Source: Manis javanica (lineage: Eukaryota; Chordata; Mammalia; Pholidota; Manidae). Taken from it: a DNA stretch of 64,000 nucleotides. Shown piece by piece: positions 1 through 10,100 of the stretch. Made by a program: the position numbers and the translations under genes. The stretch is from contig NC_133167.1 of the NCBI RefSeq assembly GCF_040802235.1, positions 2,557,001-2,621,000 on the forward strand. Reading direction: 5' to 3'. The first letter of the stretch is position 1. Each line of letters starts with the position of its first letter. Below the pieces are notes generated by a model that was given only the letters and a program-made list of their open reading frames with translations, did no database searches and was not told where the DNA came from.

Positions 1-205
1 TCTCTCTGTTAGTTTCATGAAATATCCTTTTCCTTCCCTTCAGTTTTAGTCTTTGTATGTCTTTGGATTTAAAGTGAGGCTCTTGCAGGCAGCATATAGA
101 TGGGTCTTGTTTTTTTATCCATTCAGTGACTCTATGTCTTTTGATAGATGCATTCAGTCCATTTACAGTTAGGGTGATTATCGGTAGGTATGTACTTATT
201 GCCAT
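1..205 (-). CDS. L1 ORF2 N-terminus (endonuclease domain), partial
   Basis: Starting from ATG at 205, 68 codons stay open to the window edge. The motifs NGLNASIKRHR, EWIKKQDP and ICCLQE match the start of the APE-type endonuclease domain of L1 ORF2p. The endonuclease and reverse transcriptase core lie outside the window, so it cannot be said whether the ORF is whole. Confidence 0.75.
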   Translation of the reverse strand, partial: MAISTYLPIITLTVNGLNASIKRHRVTEWIKKQDPSICCLQEPHFKSKDIQRLKLKGRKRIFHETNRE

Positions 206-510
206 TGCAGGCTTTAGATTCGTGGTTACCAAAGGTTCAAGGTTAATTTCCTTACTAAGAGTCTAATTTAACTCACTTAAGATGCTGTTACAAACACAAT
301 CTAAAGGTTCTTTTCTTTTTCTCTTCCTTTTTCTTCCTCCTCCATTCTTTATATATTAGGTATCATATTCTGTATTCTTTGTTTATCCCTTCATTGACTT
401 TGGGATAGTTAATTTAATTTTGCATTTGCTTAGTAATTAGCTGTTCTACTTTCTTTACTGTGGTTTTGTTTCCTCTGGTGACAGCTATTAAACCTTAGGA
501 ACACTTCCAT

Positions 511-1362
511 CTATAGTAATCCCTCCAAAATAGACTGTAGAGATGGTTTGTGGGAGGTAAATTCTCTCAGCTTTTGCTTAGCTGGAAATTGTTTAATCCC
601 TCCTTCAAATTTAAATGATAATCTTGCCGGATAAAGTAATCTTGGTTCCAGGCCCTTCTGCTCCATGGCATTAAATACATCATGCCACTCCCTTCTGCCC
701 TGTAAGGTTTCTGCTGAGAAGTCTGATGTTAGCCTGATGGGCTTTCCTTTGTATGTGATCTTATTTCTGCCTCTGGCTGCTTTTAACAGTCTGTCCTTAT
801 CCTTGATCTTTCCCATTTTAATTACTATGTGTCTTGGTGTTGTCCTCCTTGGGTCCCTTGTGTTGGGAGATCTGTGGATCTCCATGGCCTGAGGGACTAT
901 CTCCTTCCCCAGATTGGGGAAGTTTTCAGCAACTACCTCCTCAAAGACACTTTCTTTCCCTTTCTCTCTCTCTTCTTCTTCTGGTATCCCTGTAGTGCGA
1001 ATATTGTTCCATTTGGATCGGTCACACAGTTCTCTCAATATTCTTTCATTTTTAGAGATCCTTTTTTCTCTCTGTGCGTCAGCTTCTTTGTATTCCTCTT
1101 CTCTAGTTTCTGTTTAATTTATCGTCTCCTCCACCGTATCCAACCTGCTTTTAATACCCTCCATCGTGCTCTTCAGCGATTGGATCTCTGACCTGAATTA
1201 ATTCCTGAGTTCTTGGATGTCTTTCCGTACCTCCATTAGGATGTTGATGATTTTTATTTTGAACTCCCTTTCAGGAAGAGTCACGAGGTCCCTATCATTT
1301 AAATCTTTCTCGGGAGTTGTATTAGTAATTTTACTCTGGACGAGGTTCCTTTGGCCTTTCAT
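511..1362 (-). pseudogene. L1 ORF1 (RNA-binding protein), broken in its N-terminal part
   Basis: The reading frame runs from ATG at 1362 to a stop at 511, 284 codons in one frame. About the last 175 codons are open and match the RRM and C-terminal domains of L1 ORF1p: the motifs ENFPNL, TPRHI, GKPIRLT and SAETLQ are visible. The N-terminal coiled-coil part carries two in-frame TAA codons, both in contexts where GAA is expected. ORF1p is the nucleic-acid chaperone of the L1 particle; this copy is unlikely to make a full protein. Confidence 0.85.
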
Positions 1363-2404
1363 GTTTGTATATGGCGCCCTCTAGTGTCCAGAAGCTCTAT
1401 TCTGGAGCTGCTGAGCCCCTGAAGCAATGTTGGGGGTCACAGGGGAGCAGTACTGGTGCCTGGGGGGTAGGAAAGAGCTGTTCCCCGCCTCCTGGCTGCT
1501 GTGCCTGTCTCCACTGCCTGAGCCAGTGGGCCGGGCACACAGGTATAAGCTTTTGCCCCAGAGCAGCCGGATATGGGTCCCTGCTTTCCACAAGCAGCCG
1601 GAATCCCAGTCTCCCCAGGAACTCTGCCTGTCTTAGCTTTCCAACCCCATAATCATTAGAATATGATGAAAGCAGCATGAAATGTCGGTTGTGCTCCCAG
1701 CACACATCTCCGGAGCTGGGTATTCAACAGTCCCAAGCCTTCCACTCCCTCCCTGCTCCGTTTCTCTCCCTCCCACCGGTGAGCTGGGGTGGGCAAGGGG
1801 CTCGGGTCCCGCCTGGCCACAGCTCTGGTAGTCACCCCGTTCGCTGAGGTCTGCTCTTCTCTCCAGGTGTGCGCAGTCTGATGCCGTCCTCTTCCTGTTG
1901 CTCTCTCAGGATTAGTTACACCAAGTACATTTTCTAATTGTATCCAGTTTTAGGAGGAAGCCTCTGTCTCTCCTCTCACGCCGCCATCTTTAATCTCAGG
2001 AGTTTTCTAAATCTGATTGGATCAAAGTATAAAATACTGTGTGTTCCCGCTATTCTTCTCCCTGTTTGCGTGTTCGAATCACCTGAGAAGCTTCACAACA
2101 CAAAGACAAAGCCAGGCCCCCACCCAGTCCGGTCTCTGGGCCATGGGCAAAATCGGCGGGTTTGGGCAGGTGCTGCTCCCATCAGCTTGTAGCTGGGCTG
2201 AGGTGCCAGGAATGTTAATAACCTAGAGCCATGAAGGCTCAGCACAAATGTGTGTAGACGTGGCTAAGAGATGTCAGTACTGGTTAATATGAATTCTACA
2301 GGTTGTATCTTCCACTCCTCATTTTTCTGCTTTTAAGATCAGATTGGAAGTGCTGTGGACCCATGATCTGTCAGGGTCTTAAAATGTTTTTCCTCTCACT
2401 TTAG

Positions 2405-2524
2405 GGACGGACGTGTTCTGGGTGTGCTGGAGGTGTCCCGCTCTATCGGGGACGGGCAGTACAAGCGTTGTGGGGTCACATCTGTGCCAGATATCAGACG
2501 CTGCCAGCTAACCCCCAATGACAG
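2405..2524 (+). CDS. ILKAP: ILKAP coding exon (third from last)
   Basis: Acceptor TTTAG ends at 2404 and donor GTGAAT starts at 2525. It encodes DGRVLGVLEVSRSIGDG followed by the RRCQLTPND region; the final Arg codon is split (AG|G). The first base completes an Arg codon from an exon outside the window. Confidence 0.95.
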
Positions 2525-3968
2525 GTGAATTGACCCGCCAGAGGGACAGGCACGCGTACATGTGGCTTGTCTTCTCTTTACAACTTTTTCCAGTTCGTAA
2601 TGAATGTTGGGTGGGGACAGCCATGGTTTCGGCATTGTGCTGGGCCCTGGCAGTACCAAGATGAGTGAGATACAGTTCTGCTCTGCTGGGGTCCACAGTC
2701 TGCTAGGGGAGCACACATGTATGGGTGCTCTGGAAGGCTTTGTCCGTATAAGGGCAATGTCTCTGTTGGAGAAAGGAGAGGGGTTTCTGGCAGGAGGACT
2801 CCATGCAGGCATTAAGGGAGGACAGCGGAAGAACACAGCCCAGCAGATGCCAGTGGGGGAGTGGTGGGAAGGTGATGGCGGTGCGTCTCAGGGTCAGACT
2901 GCGGCTGACCCTGAGTGCTGTGCTGAGCGGTTTGAATTATAGCTTATAATTGGTGGAGAATCATGGGAGGTGGGTAGAGAGGCCCCCTGTCTAGTTGTGC
3001 ATCACCCAAAGGTGCCTGGGGAGAAGGTAACCTGACAAACATGCTGTGCTGGCTCCTGCTGCTCTGGGTTGTGGTTGTGGTTTGTGACCAGCTACCTGGG
3101 GTCTGTCACCTCACTGGAAGGGGAAAACCAAGACCTGGGTGTTAGAATGAGAAAGGGAAGGCAATTACACCTTAAAGCTATGGGGACACGTTCTCGACTC
3201 CTAGAGAATGAGAACTGTTACTTCTCATCCCTTGTGAGGAGAGGGACCTCCCTGGGAAGTGAGAGGGGTGGGGTTTTGATGAGAAGATGGTTGTGTTTTC
3301 ATCTGGAGGTGGGTGCTGGACACTCAGCCTTCACGTGGGTGGTGAGTACCCAAGGCCATTCCATTTAGGCGGAGACTGTCATCTTACTTCTTTGGGAAGT
3401 GGCTCAAGGTATGACATGTGGTGGCAGAAATTCAGCATATATTTATCATACCACAGGGTGATTTTCCTTGTCTGTCTCAGGATGTGCAGCACTCAGCAGT
3501 TGGGTTAACCGTAGTTCCCATGTCGTAGGTTCATTTTGTTGGCCTGCGATGGCCTCTTCAAAGTCTTCACCCCGGAGGAAGCTGTGAACTTCATCTTGTC
3601 CTGCCTTGAGGTGAGGAGTCTTACAAGCCAGTCGCCCCAGCTGCACTGGCGTTTCAGAGAAGTCTGGACACCCGTCCTTCCTATGTCCGTCCCCTGTGCA
3701 TTTTGCCAGTGAGCCCAGGGACTGACCTGTCAGTTGGAGAGCAGGGAGCAGTTCTCGTGGCAGTGGTGTCTCGGGGAGTGATGGGGTGCTGGTTCCCCTG
3801 CTCACCATGCTGTTCCCTGTCCGGTAGGATGAGAAGATTCAGAGCCGAGAGGGGAAGCCCGCCACTGACGCCCGCTACGAAGCAGCCTGCAACAGGCTGG
3901 CCAGCAAGGCGGTGCAGCGGGGCTCTGCAGACAATGTCACCGTGATGGTGGTGCAGATCGGACACTGA
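2405..3968 (+). CDS. ILKAP: ILKAP, integrin-linked kinase-associated Ser/Thr phosphatase, last three coding exons
   Basis: This is the C-terminal part of a PP2C (PPM) family phosphatase that binds integrin-linked kinase and dampens ILK/GSK3 signalling. Three exons (2405-2524, 3529-3610, 3828-3968) join in phase and end at TGA 3966-3968. PP2C motifs are visible: SIGDGQYK, ACDGLFK (the Asp is a metal ligand) and SADNVTVMVV (the DN pair is a metal-binding signature). The sequence closely follows the remembered human protein, which ends in IGH. Earlier exons lie left of the window, and an L1 sits in the intron before the first visible exon. The gene converges on ERFE. Confidence 0.95.
3529..3610 (+). 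CDS. ILKAP: ILKAP coding exon (second from last)
   Basis: Acceptor TCGTAG ends at 3528 and donor GTGAGG starts at 3611. It encodes FILLACDGLFKVFTPEEAV and the rest of the helix ending CLE, which contains the PP2C ACDG metal-binding motif. Confidence 0.95.
3828..3968 (+). CDS. ILKAP: ILKAP last coding exon
   Basis: Acceptor CCGGTAG ends at 3827. The exon begins DEKIQSREGK and ends VTVMVVQIGH followed by TGA at 3966-3968. The SADN motif with its metal-binding Asp is present. Confidence 0.95.
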   Translation, partial: DEKIQSREGKPATDARYEAACNRLASKAVQRGSADNVTVMVVQIGH

Positions 3969-4067
3969 GGATGTGGCTGGGAGGGCATGGCGCTGACGTC
4001 AGAGGTTCATTGTATGTGTGCACATGTTGTGTGTTTCGTGTACTCCTGTGGGACTCACATGCTTGTA

Positions 4068-4073
4068 AATAAA
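4068..4073 (+). terminator. ILKAP: ILKAP polyadenylation signal AATAAA
   Basis: A canonical AATAAA lies 100 bases after the ILKAP stop codon and is followed by a T-rich tract. This implies a very short 3' UTR (about 3969 to 4090). Confidence 0.85.
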
Positions 4074-4090
4074 GTTTTTTTTTTCTAATC

Positions 4091-7031
4091 TTTTGAGTTC
4101 TCTTACTGCATTTTGAGCAACTCTTGACCTTTTGGAGATTGTGTTTGCTTTTTAATATGCTCTGAGTCTTCCCTCATTTAAACCATTCTAGGCATCTTGG
4201 GCTGTTGACTTGTCATAATAACCCACAAGCTGCGGCCAAGTGGCAGTCTGTCATTCACGGGCACTGCACCTGGGCTGCTCCATCCCCGTGCTGACCCTGG
4301 CTGGGGAAGTGGCACTTCACAGTGAGGAGGTTAGGTGATGACTGGCCCAGAGGGCAGACTCAGGGCTTTCCTGTTCTCCATATGAAAGTCTTGGTGTTCA
4401 CACCTTGTAAACACCCTGTATGATCCCAGGCTTATAGGCCAGGCTGTTACTTGGGAGCATAACCTGCCCCCAACAGGCCCTCTGAACATAGCACTGAGTC
4501 CCACTTATTTCTGATGCCATTAATGGGTACAGTCCAGCTGCAGGCCCCACATCTGGATCCCGGTCCCCCCGCCCCCCCGCCGTTCAGCAGTCAAGCTGCT
4601 GCTGAGTCCGGCCTCTAAAGCCTGCTCCCTGTCTTAGAAATGTGTGTTCAGGGGGCTCTCTGCTGGCGGATGTTGATCTTTGCAACACCTCAAAGGATGA
4701 CCCTTCTGTGAAAGACATTAAAAATCCCATGGCGAGCCTACACAGAACAAGCTTTAAAATACTTTTCAAGTGTTTGTTCGTATGTTAAAAAAACAGGTGG
4801 TCATTATTGCTGTAGTTGTTTTCTAGCAGGGGATGATGTAAGATCCTGGAAATTTGCATTTGAAGCAGCTGTTTTGTACTGGCTCCCTGCCCAGCACTGG
4901 CACAAGTCACAAGTCTTATCACCGTTTCAGCTTAGTGGGACTGGTGTCCCTGCTACAAGTGCCCTGGGGGACTTTTCGAGCACGCCCTTCCCTGGAGAGC
5001 TAAGAACCAGGTTCCAGTTCTGCTCAGGACAGTACAGCACTGAAAGGGGCCTCAGCGCCTCAGGAAATAGCTTATTCAGTAAACATCACCCTGTAGCAGA
5101 CAGGGTGTCAGTCTGCAACCCTCAGGCCCCTGATTCCCAAGCGCCACTGTGCCTGTGCTGGGGAGGCCTGGCACTGGTCTCCCTGGCCAGACCCCCCTCC
5201 CTGTGCCTCCATGGGATCCAGACTAGCCTCAGTGGGCCTGGCCTTAATGACTAAGATTCGGTATTTTAAGATTTCCCGTTTTTATAACCTTGTGTAAATC
5301 ACGTAACACAATTCTTAAGTACTTGAACCACCTTATAAAGTCAGATATATATAAATACATCCACTTGGCAGTATCATGCAGTAAATACTTCAATAGATTG
5401 CTGTATGCTGTACATATATGTTGAGAAGAGGAAAAATATCTATGGCTTCCTTAAGGGTAAAAGATAACTTCTCTGAAATACCTGTGCCGGCTGGATACAA
5501 AGTGAAATCCAGAAAAGGGTGTGGCCCCACCCCCCTTATCAAAGCGCGTGGGGAAGCTGGACATAGGCCAGCGAGGCTTCCTGGTAGGGCGGGCACAAGT
5601 CCTACCGAGAATCCCACCAGGCCTGCCAAAAGGCATAGAGTGGCTGGGTGTATATTGTGTTTGGGAGCCCCTGGCTGGGAGGGAGGTGTTTGATGCTGAG
5701 TGAGGGGATGGAAGCGTTGGGCTCCTGGGGGTCACTCAGGCCAGGCTGCAGTCACTTAATCCTGAGGCCTGCTGGAAAGTTAAAGTGCCTGCAGCCATTG
5801 CCCCTTTCCCTTTCGGGCCTGAACATCCTTGCTAAGACTGGCTGGGACCCCCAGGCAGTGGCACCAGGTCCCTGTAACCCATGGTGCGGGTAGAGATGGG
5901 GGTTGGGGTGACTTCCTCAGCAGGCGGTGGGGGGTCTGGGCTGCAGGCTGACAGGAACACCCCGCCTCCATCATCGCTACAGCAGTGGTACCCAGCCTTG
6001 CCAAGAACAGCTCTTAATCACCTCCACCTGGCTGGACTTGGGCTGCATTTCCACATAAGTAGGTAAGAGGTTTGGGAGAACCCCAGAGCCGACCCAGCAA
6101 AGCCAGCGGTGGGCACTGGAACTACCAGCTTGTAGAAGCCTCTCCTTCATCTGTTGCAGGGGTGGGCAGGTCCTGGCCATCTCTGATCTGTAGAGCTGTG
6201 CTAGATCTTTCCATCTGGTGGGTGGGTCCCAGCAGAGTCAGCCTCCAGGGGATGGGAAAGGGACTTTGTCTCTGAAAGGCTTTACAGAGGACAGGAAGTG
6301 CAGCTCCTACTTGAAAAGGCGACTGCAAGGTGAATGTGGGCTTAACTTGCACACAGCAGTGAAAACAGCCGGGCCCAGGCTATTACTGAGGCCCCTCCAT
6401 GTCTGGGGCCTGAGGCTGCTGGGCCAAGGGGTCCCGTGGTCATGGCAGACCTGACACCAGGGGGCCCCCCAGTAGAAACGGGGTGGGGGTGGGAAGGCTG
6501 CTGCCCACACTGGCCAGGCCTCGCAGCACTTGCTGGAGGCTCCTTGGCCCCATGCCGGCCACCGTCCTCCACGGGACACCAGGCAGGCTGACCAGACCTT
6601 CCCCCTGCGCTGCTGCTCCCAGCAGCCTGTGAACACACCAAGATGGAAAGGCGGGGCGGGGCCACGGCAAAGCAGCTGAGGCTGTGGGCAACATTCCCAA
6701 GGGCCAGGAGGGGCTGGTTCTGTAGCCAGGACAAAGCATGTGCTCCCGGACACACGGAACGTTGCTGGAAATATTTCCTGGATAAACAGCTCAATAGGGC
6801 TTTTTCACTTTTCAAAGATGGCACCCTGAAGTCACTCCTGGTTTCTGGGACCACCAGTGTGCATGTCACCCGCCTGGACTGCTGGCAGTGGCCATCTGGG
6901 CTGCGGGTGGCCATTTGGGCAGCTCCAGGGAGCTTCCTCCTGTGTGGGGCCTTGGCTGCTCCAACACTGCCAAGATTGATTGAACTCCAGCTCCCGTTTG
7001 CTGGGCAAGAGGAAGGGCCTGGCGTGGCTGC
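4091..7031. other. ILKAP-ERFE convergent spacer, including the ERFE 3' UTR
   Basis: No coding exon is recognised here. The part next to 7031 must be ERFE 3' UTR on the minus strand, but I found no AATAAA in that orientation; ATTAAA near 4150 and TATAAA near 5280 are the only variants noticed. A C-rich tract lies at 4566-4582. ORFs of up to 190 codons in the 6.3-6.9 kb part look like GC-rich chance frames. Confidence 0.5.
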
Positions 7032-7130
7032 TCACACGCCAAGGAGGACAGCACTGAAGTGGGAGCCACTGCACACTGAGAGGGAGGAGCCGCTGGCATT
7101 GTCCAGGAAGACAGAGGCGTACTGCCCAGT
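7032..7130 (-). CDS. ERFE: ERFE exon 8 (C-terminus)
   Basis: The acceptor is CCCTGCAG, and the stop TGA is at 7034-7032. It encodes [16 protein letters not shown] and ends [12 protein letters not shown], the conserved end of the C1q-like domain, with an NAS sequon. Confidence 0.95.
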   Translation of the reverse strand, partial: TGQYASVFLDNASGSSLSVCSGSHFSAVLLGV

Positions 7131-10100
7131 CTGCAGGGGAAGCCGGGGTTCAGAGTCAGCCTGGATACTGCAGGCCTGCAGGGGCGTCCCAGATCCCACA
7201 GGGAGCTCACCACACTTCCCAGGCCCATTTGGCCCCACCTAGGGTCCCAGACCAGGGCTTGGCAGGCCTTGCCCTCTAACCCCGTGCCTCTATGACCCCT
7301 AGTGACTCCCCCAGCTCCTTGTGCCAATGGGCTCCTTAGAGTTCACGTGTGCCAGCCAGAGAGGAGTTTCCCTGGCCTGGCCACTGGCTCGCTCGTTTAG
7401 CACAGCCGCATGAGACTTGGACTCTGGCCTGGCTGCTCCAAAGGTGGCCCATATACCAGCAGTGTCACATCCCCTGGGAACTCTCAGAAATGCAGAACTG
7501 GGGGCCCACCCAAGTTGCCACATCTTAGGACCCCAGGTGGACCGTGTTCCACCTGAGTTCACCCAGCAGTACCTGGGTCCACGCCTCTAAATGGCTTTCA
7601 GCGACCACAGCCGACTGGAGCCAGCCTGGCCTCCAATCCTGGCTTCGCTGTGAGCTTAGGCAAGTTACTGAACCTTTCTGTGTCTTAGTTCCCCTGTTTG
7701 TAAGCAGGGGGTAACAGTACCAGCCTCGACGCACTGTGATAGTTAAATGGGTGATTTATGTAAAGCCCTTAGACCAGGGCCTGGCACAGTAAGTGCTGTT
7801 GTAACCTGTTATTCCACATCTGCACTTCAATTCTGTCTTAATAAGCCCCACCTTTGTGTCATTTCTCAGCCACTTTCCCAAATTGCCACAAGTGCCAGAG
7901 AGAAACTGCCACTTAGGGTTTTGTGTAGGAAATGACTATCTCCTGCTTCCCAAGGACACTCTGGGCCCAGGTGGCATGAGGTCAGCCTGAGGTGTGGAGG
8001 GCCTGTTCTGACTGGGGGCACCAGTCCTCCATGTGGGACACTTAGGGGTCCCAGAGTGTGATGGAGGGGCAGAGGGACTGTGGAGGAGGGTGAGCAGTCA
8101 TGGGGACCGGTGGGGCACGAGGGAAGGGGACCTGGCCTGGCCTGGCTCCACCTAGACTAGTGCAAGCCCTCCGGCAAGCAGGCCCTGAACCTCTCCCGGA
8201 CCTGGAATCTCAGGGCACTGCTCCCAGAGATCCCAAACACACCCAGCACCCCTCCTTGCCTGGTCACCCCGTGGCCAGGCCCAGGCCATGCACCCCCATG
8301 CTATCTGTTCCACGCACCTGCAGGTACAGAACACCATTTACAGAGATGGTGAAGAGCTCGCTGCTGTTCTCCAGGCCCACGACAGCCTCCAGGGAGCTGT
8401 GGCCACAACAGAAGGCGGGTCAGCCCCTCCCTACTGCACCCACAGTGTGCTCTCAATCACCCCACTGACTGACACTGGGGCCAGCAAAGTGTGTTGGGAA
8501 CGGATGTCTTGGCTGGGTCCGCTGGTGGAGGTGGCATCTGAACTGGGTCCCCAGCAGGAGTAAGGATAGTCACTACAGGGCCAAAGTTATGCTGCAAAAG
8601 GCCGGGGGCAGCAAAGTCGTGGCTGTGCTGGGAACAGGACATGGGCGGGTGCACTGCAGCTGCGGTGGGCATGGCAGCACCAATGCATTACTGGGGGCGG
8701 GCCAGTCCATGGAGGGCTTTCAAAACCAGAGTAAGAAGTTTTGAACTTAATTCATTTATGCTTTCTACAACTACTGGGAGCACCTGCTCTGTACCTGGGT
8801 TCTGTTGTGGGTGCTGGGGACACAGGGAGCAGCGTCTGCCCTCCCGGACCACCAGTGCCACAGGAAGATGGACACAATCAGGTCAGGGAGCCGACTGTAG
8901 TGAACAGGGCTCACAGGCCGGTGGGACGGAAAGCGGCCGCACAGGGCGGTCAGGAGGGGCCTTTGAGCTGGTGCCTCTGCGTAAGAGTCAGTCCCTTGGG
9001 GGGCAGGGGTCCAGGAGGCTGCGGGCTGCCATGCCCCCAGGAGGGGGCAGGACAGTGTGCACAGGGAGCTCCTGCCGCTTGGAAGGGAAGGCCTGGTGGG
9101 GGCAGAAGCCGACGCGGAGACCCGGAAGGAGGGGCCACAGTGGCGCTGGGGATGTAGGGAAGGGCCTTCCAAGCCCCGCGGGAAGCGGGAAGGGCGGCTG
9201 GCAGAAGCCAGGGGGAGGCGGCGGCCAGCCCTCCCGCCCCGCATGCACTCACGCGTTGCGCTGGCACCGGGACTGGATGCAGACGAGCAGGCGCAGGCGG
9301 TCCCGGGGGCGCGGCGGCCCGCGTCTCGGCTGCTCGGCTAGCGCTGCGGGGCGGCAGGGGCAGCGGTCACGGGCGGCGGGCGCCGAGGGCGGCGTGGGCG
9401 CCCCCGCCCCACCCCGTCGCCGGGCCTCACCCACGTGCAGCGTGGCGGCGAGCGCGTAGAAGCCGGAGACGGGCGCCGCGTACTGGCCACTGGTCAGGTT
9501 CAGGCCCGGCCCGCGGCGGAAGGCGCCCTCGGCGTCGGGCTGCAGGGCGCACGGACGGTTATCCCGGCCCTGGGGGCACCCGCCCCGGCCGCCCCTGCCC
9601 TCCCGGCCCGGACTCACCAGGTAGTAGCCGCCGAGCTCGTGCAGCGCGCGCCGCTCCACCCACGCGTCCCGGCGCAGGCGGCAGTGGAAGGCAGCCTCGA
9701 CGCGCGGCGCCCGCGGGCCCAGGGCCCGGGGCGCGGCCAGCAACGCCAGCACGCCCGCCGCCTCCAGCTCGTCCTCCCCGGCGGTGGCCGCGACTGCCGC
9801 GGGGTCGCGCGTGCAGGGCCCGGGCTCCGCGCGCTCGCGCTGCCGCACCGCGCCTGGCACAGAGGAGCCTTGGCCGCGCGCGTCTGCGACCCAGCCCCTG
9901 AACCCGGGCCCCGCTCGGAGGCCGTTACCAACTGCGGTGAGGGAATGCGCTGCGCCGGGCGCAGGCCCTCCAGGACCGCGGGAGACCCCCTCTCGGCCTG
10001 CAGGGCCTGAAGAAACTTTGCTTCCGGATCCCGCGGCCGCACCTGTTTCCCTTCACACTTCGGGAGGCCCGGCGCCGACTCACGCCCAGTGTCCGTGTTC

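Larger units (their letters stand above)
1..1991 (-). mobile_element. LINE-1 element, antisense in an ILKAP intron, cut by the window edge
   Basis: On the minus strand the order is a GC-rich 5' UTR (about 1991 to 1363) that starts with the AAGATGGCGGC-type L1 leader, then ORF1 (1362 to 511), an inter-ORF spacer of about 300 bases, and the start of ORF2 (from 205 to the left edge). The order is that of an uninterrupted L1, so the copy may be full length; its 3' end is not visible. The ORF1 C-terminal half and the visible ORF2 part are still open, so the copy is fairly young. It lies opposite to ILKAP transcription. Confidence 0.9.
9100..10075. other. Intragenic CpG-rich block over ERFE exons 4-6
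   Basis: CG dinucleotides are dense from about 9100 to 10075, covering ERFE exons 4, 5 and 6 and part of intron 3. The long open frames seen on both strands here are a result of this base composition. Confidence 0.7.

Noticed and set aside
3653-3661. Perfect STAT-type TTCAGAGAA near ILKAP, tempting as an ERFE element
   Set aside because: A palindromic six-base constraint occurs by chance about every 4 kb, it is over 10 kb from the ERFE promoter, and there is no further support.
8641-9459. 272-codon open frame on the plus strand
   Set aside because: It overlaps the CpG-rich ERFE exons 5 and 6 on the other strand; its Gly/Arg-rich composition is typical of CpG-island chance frames.
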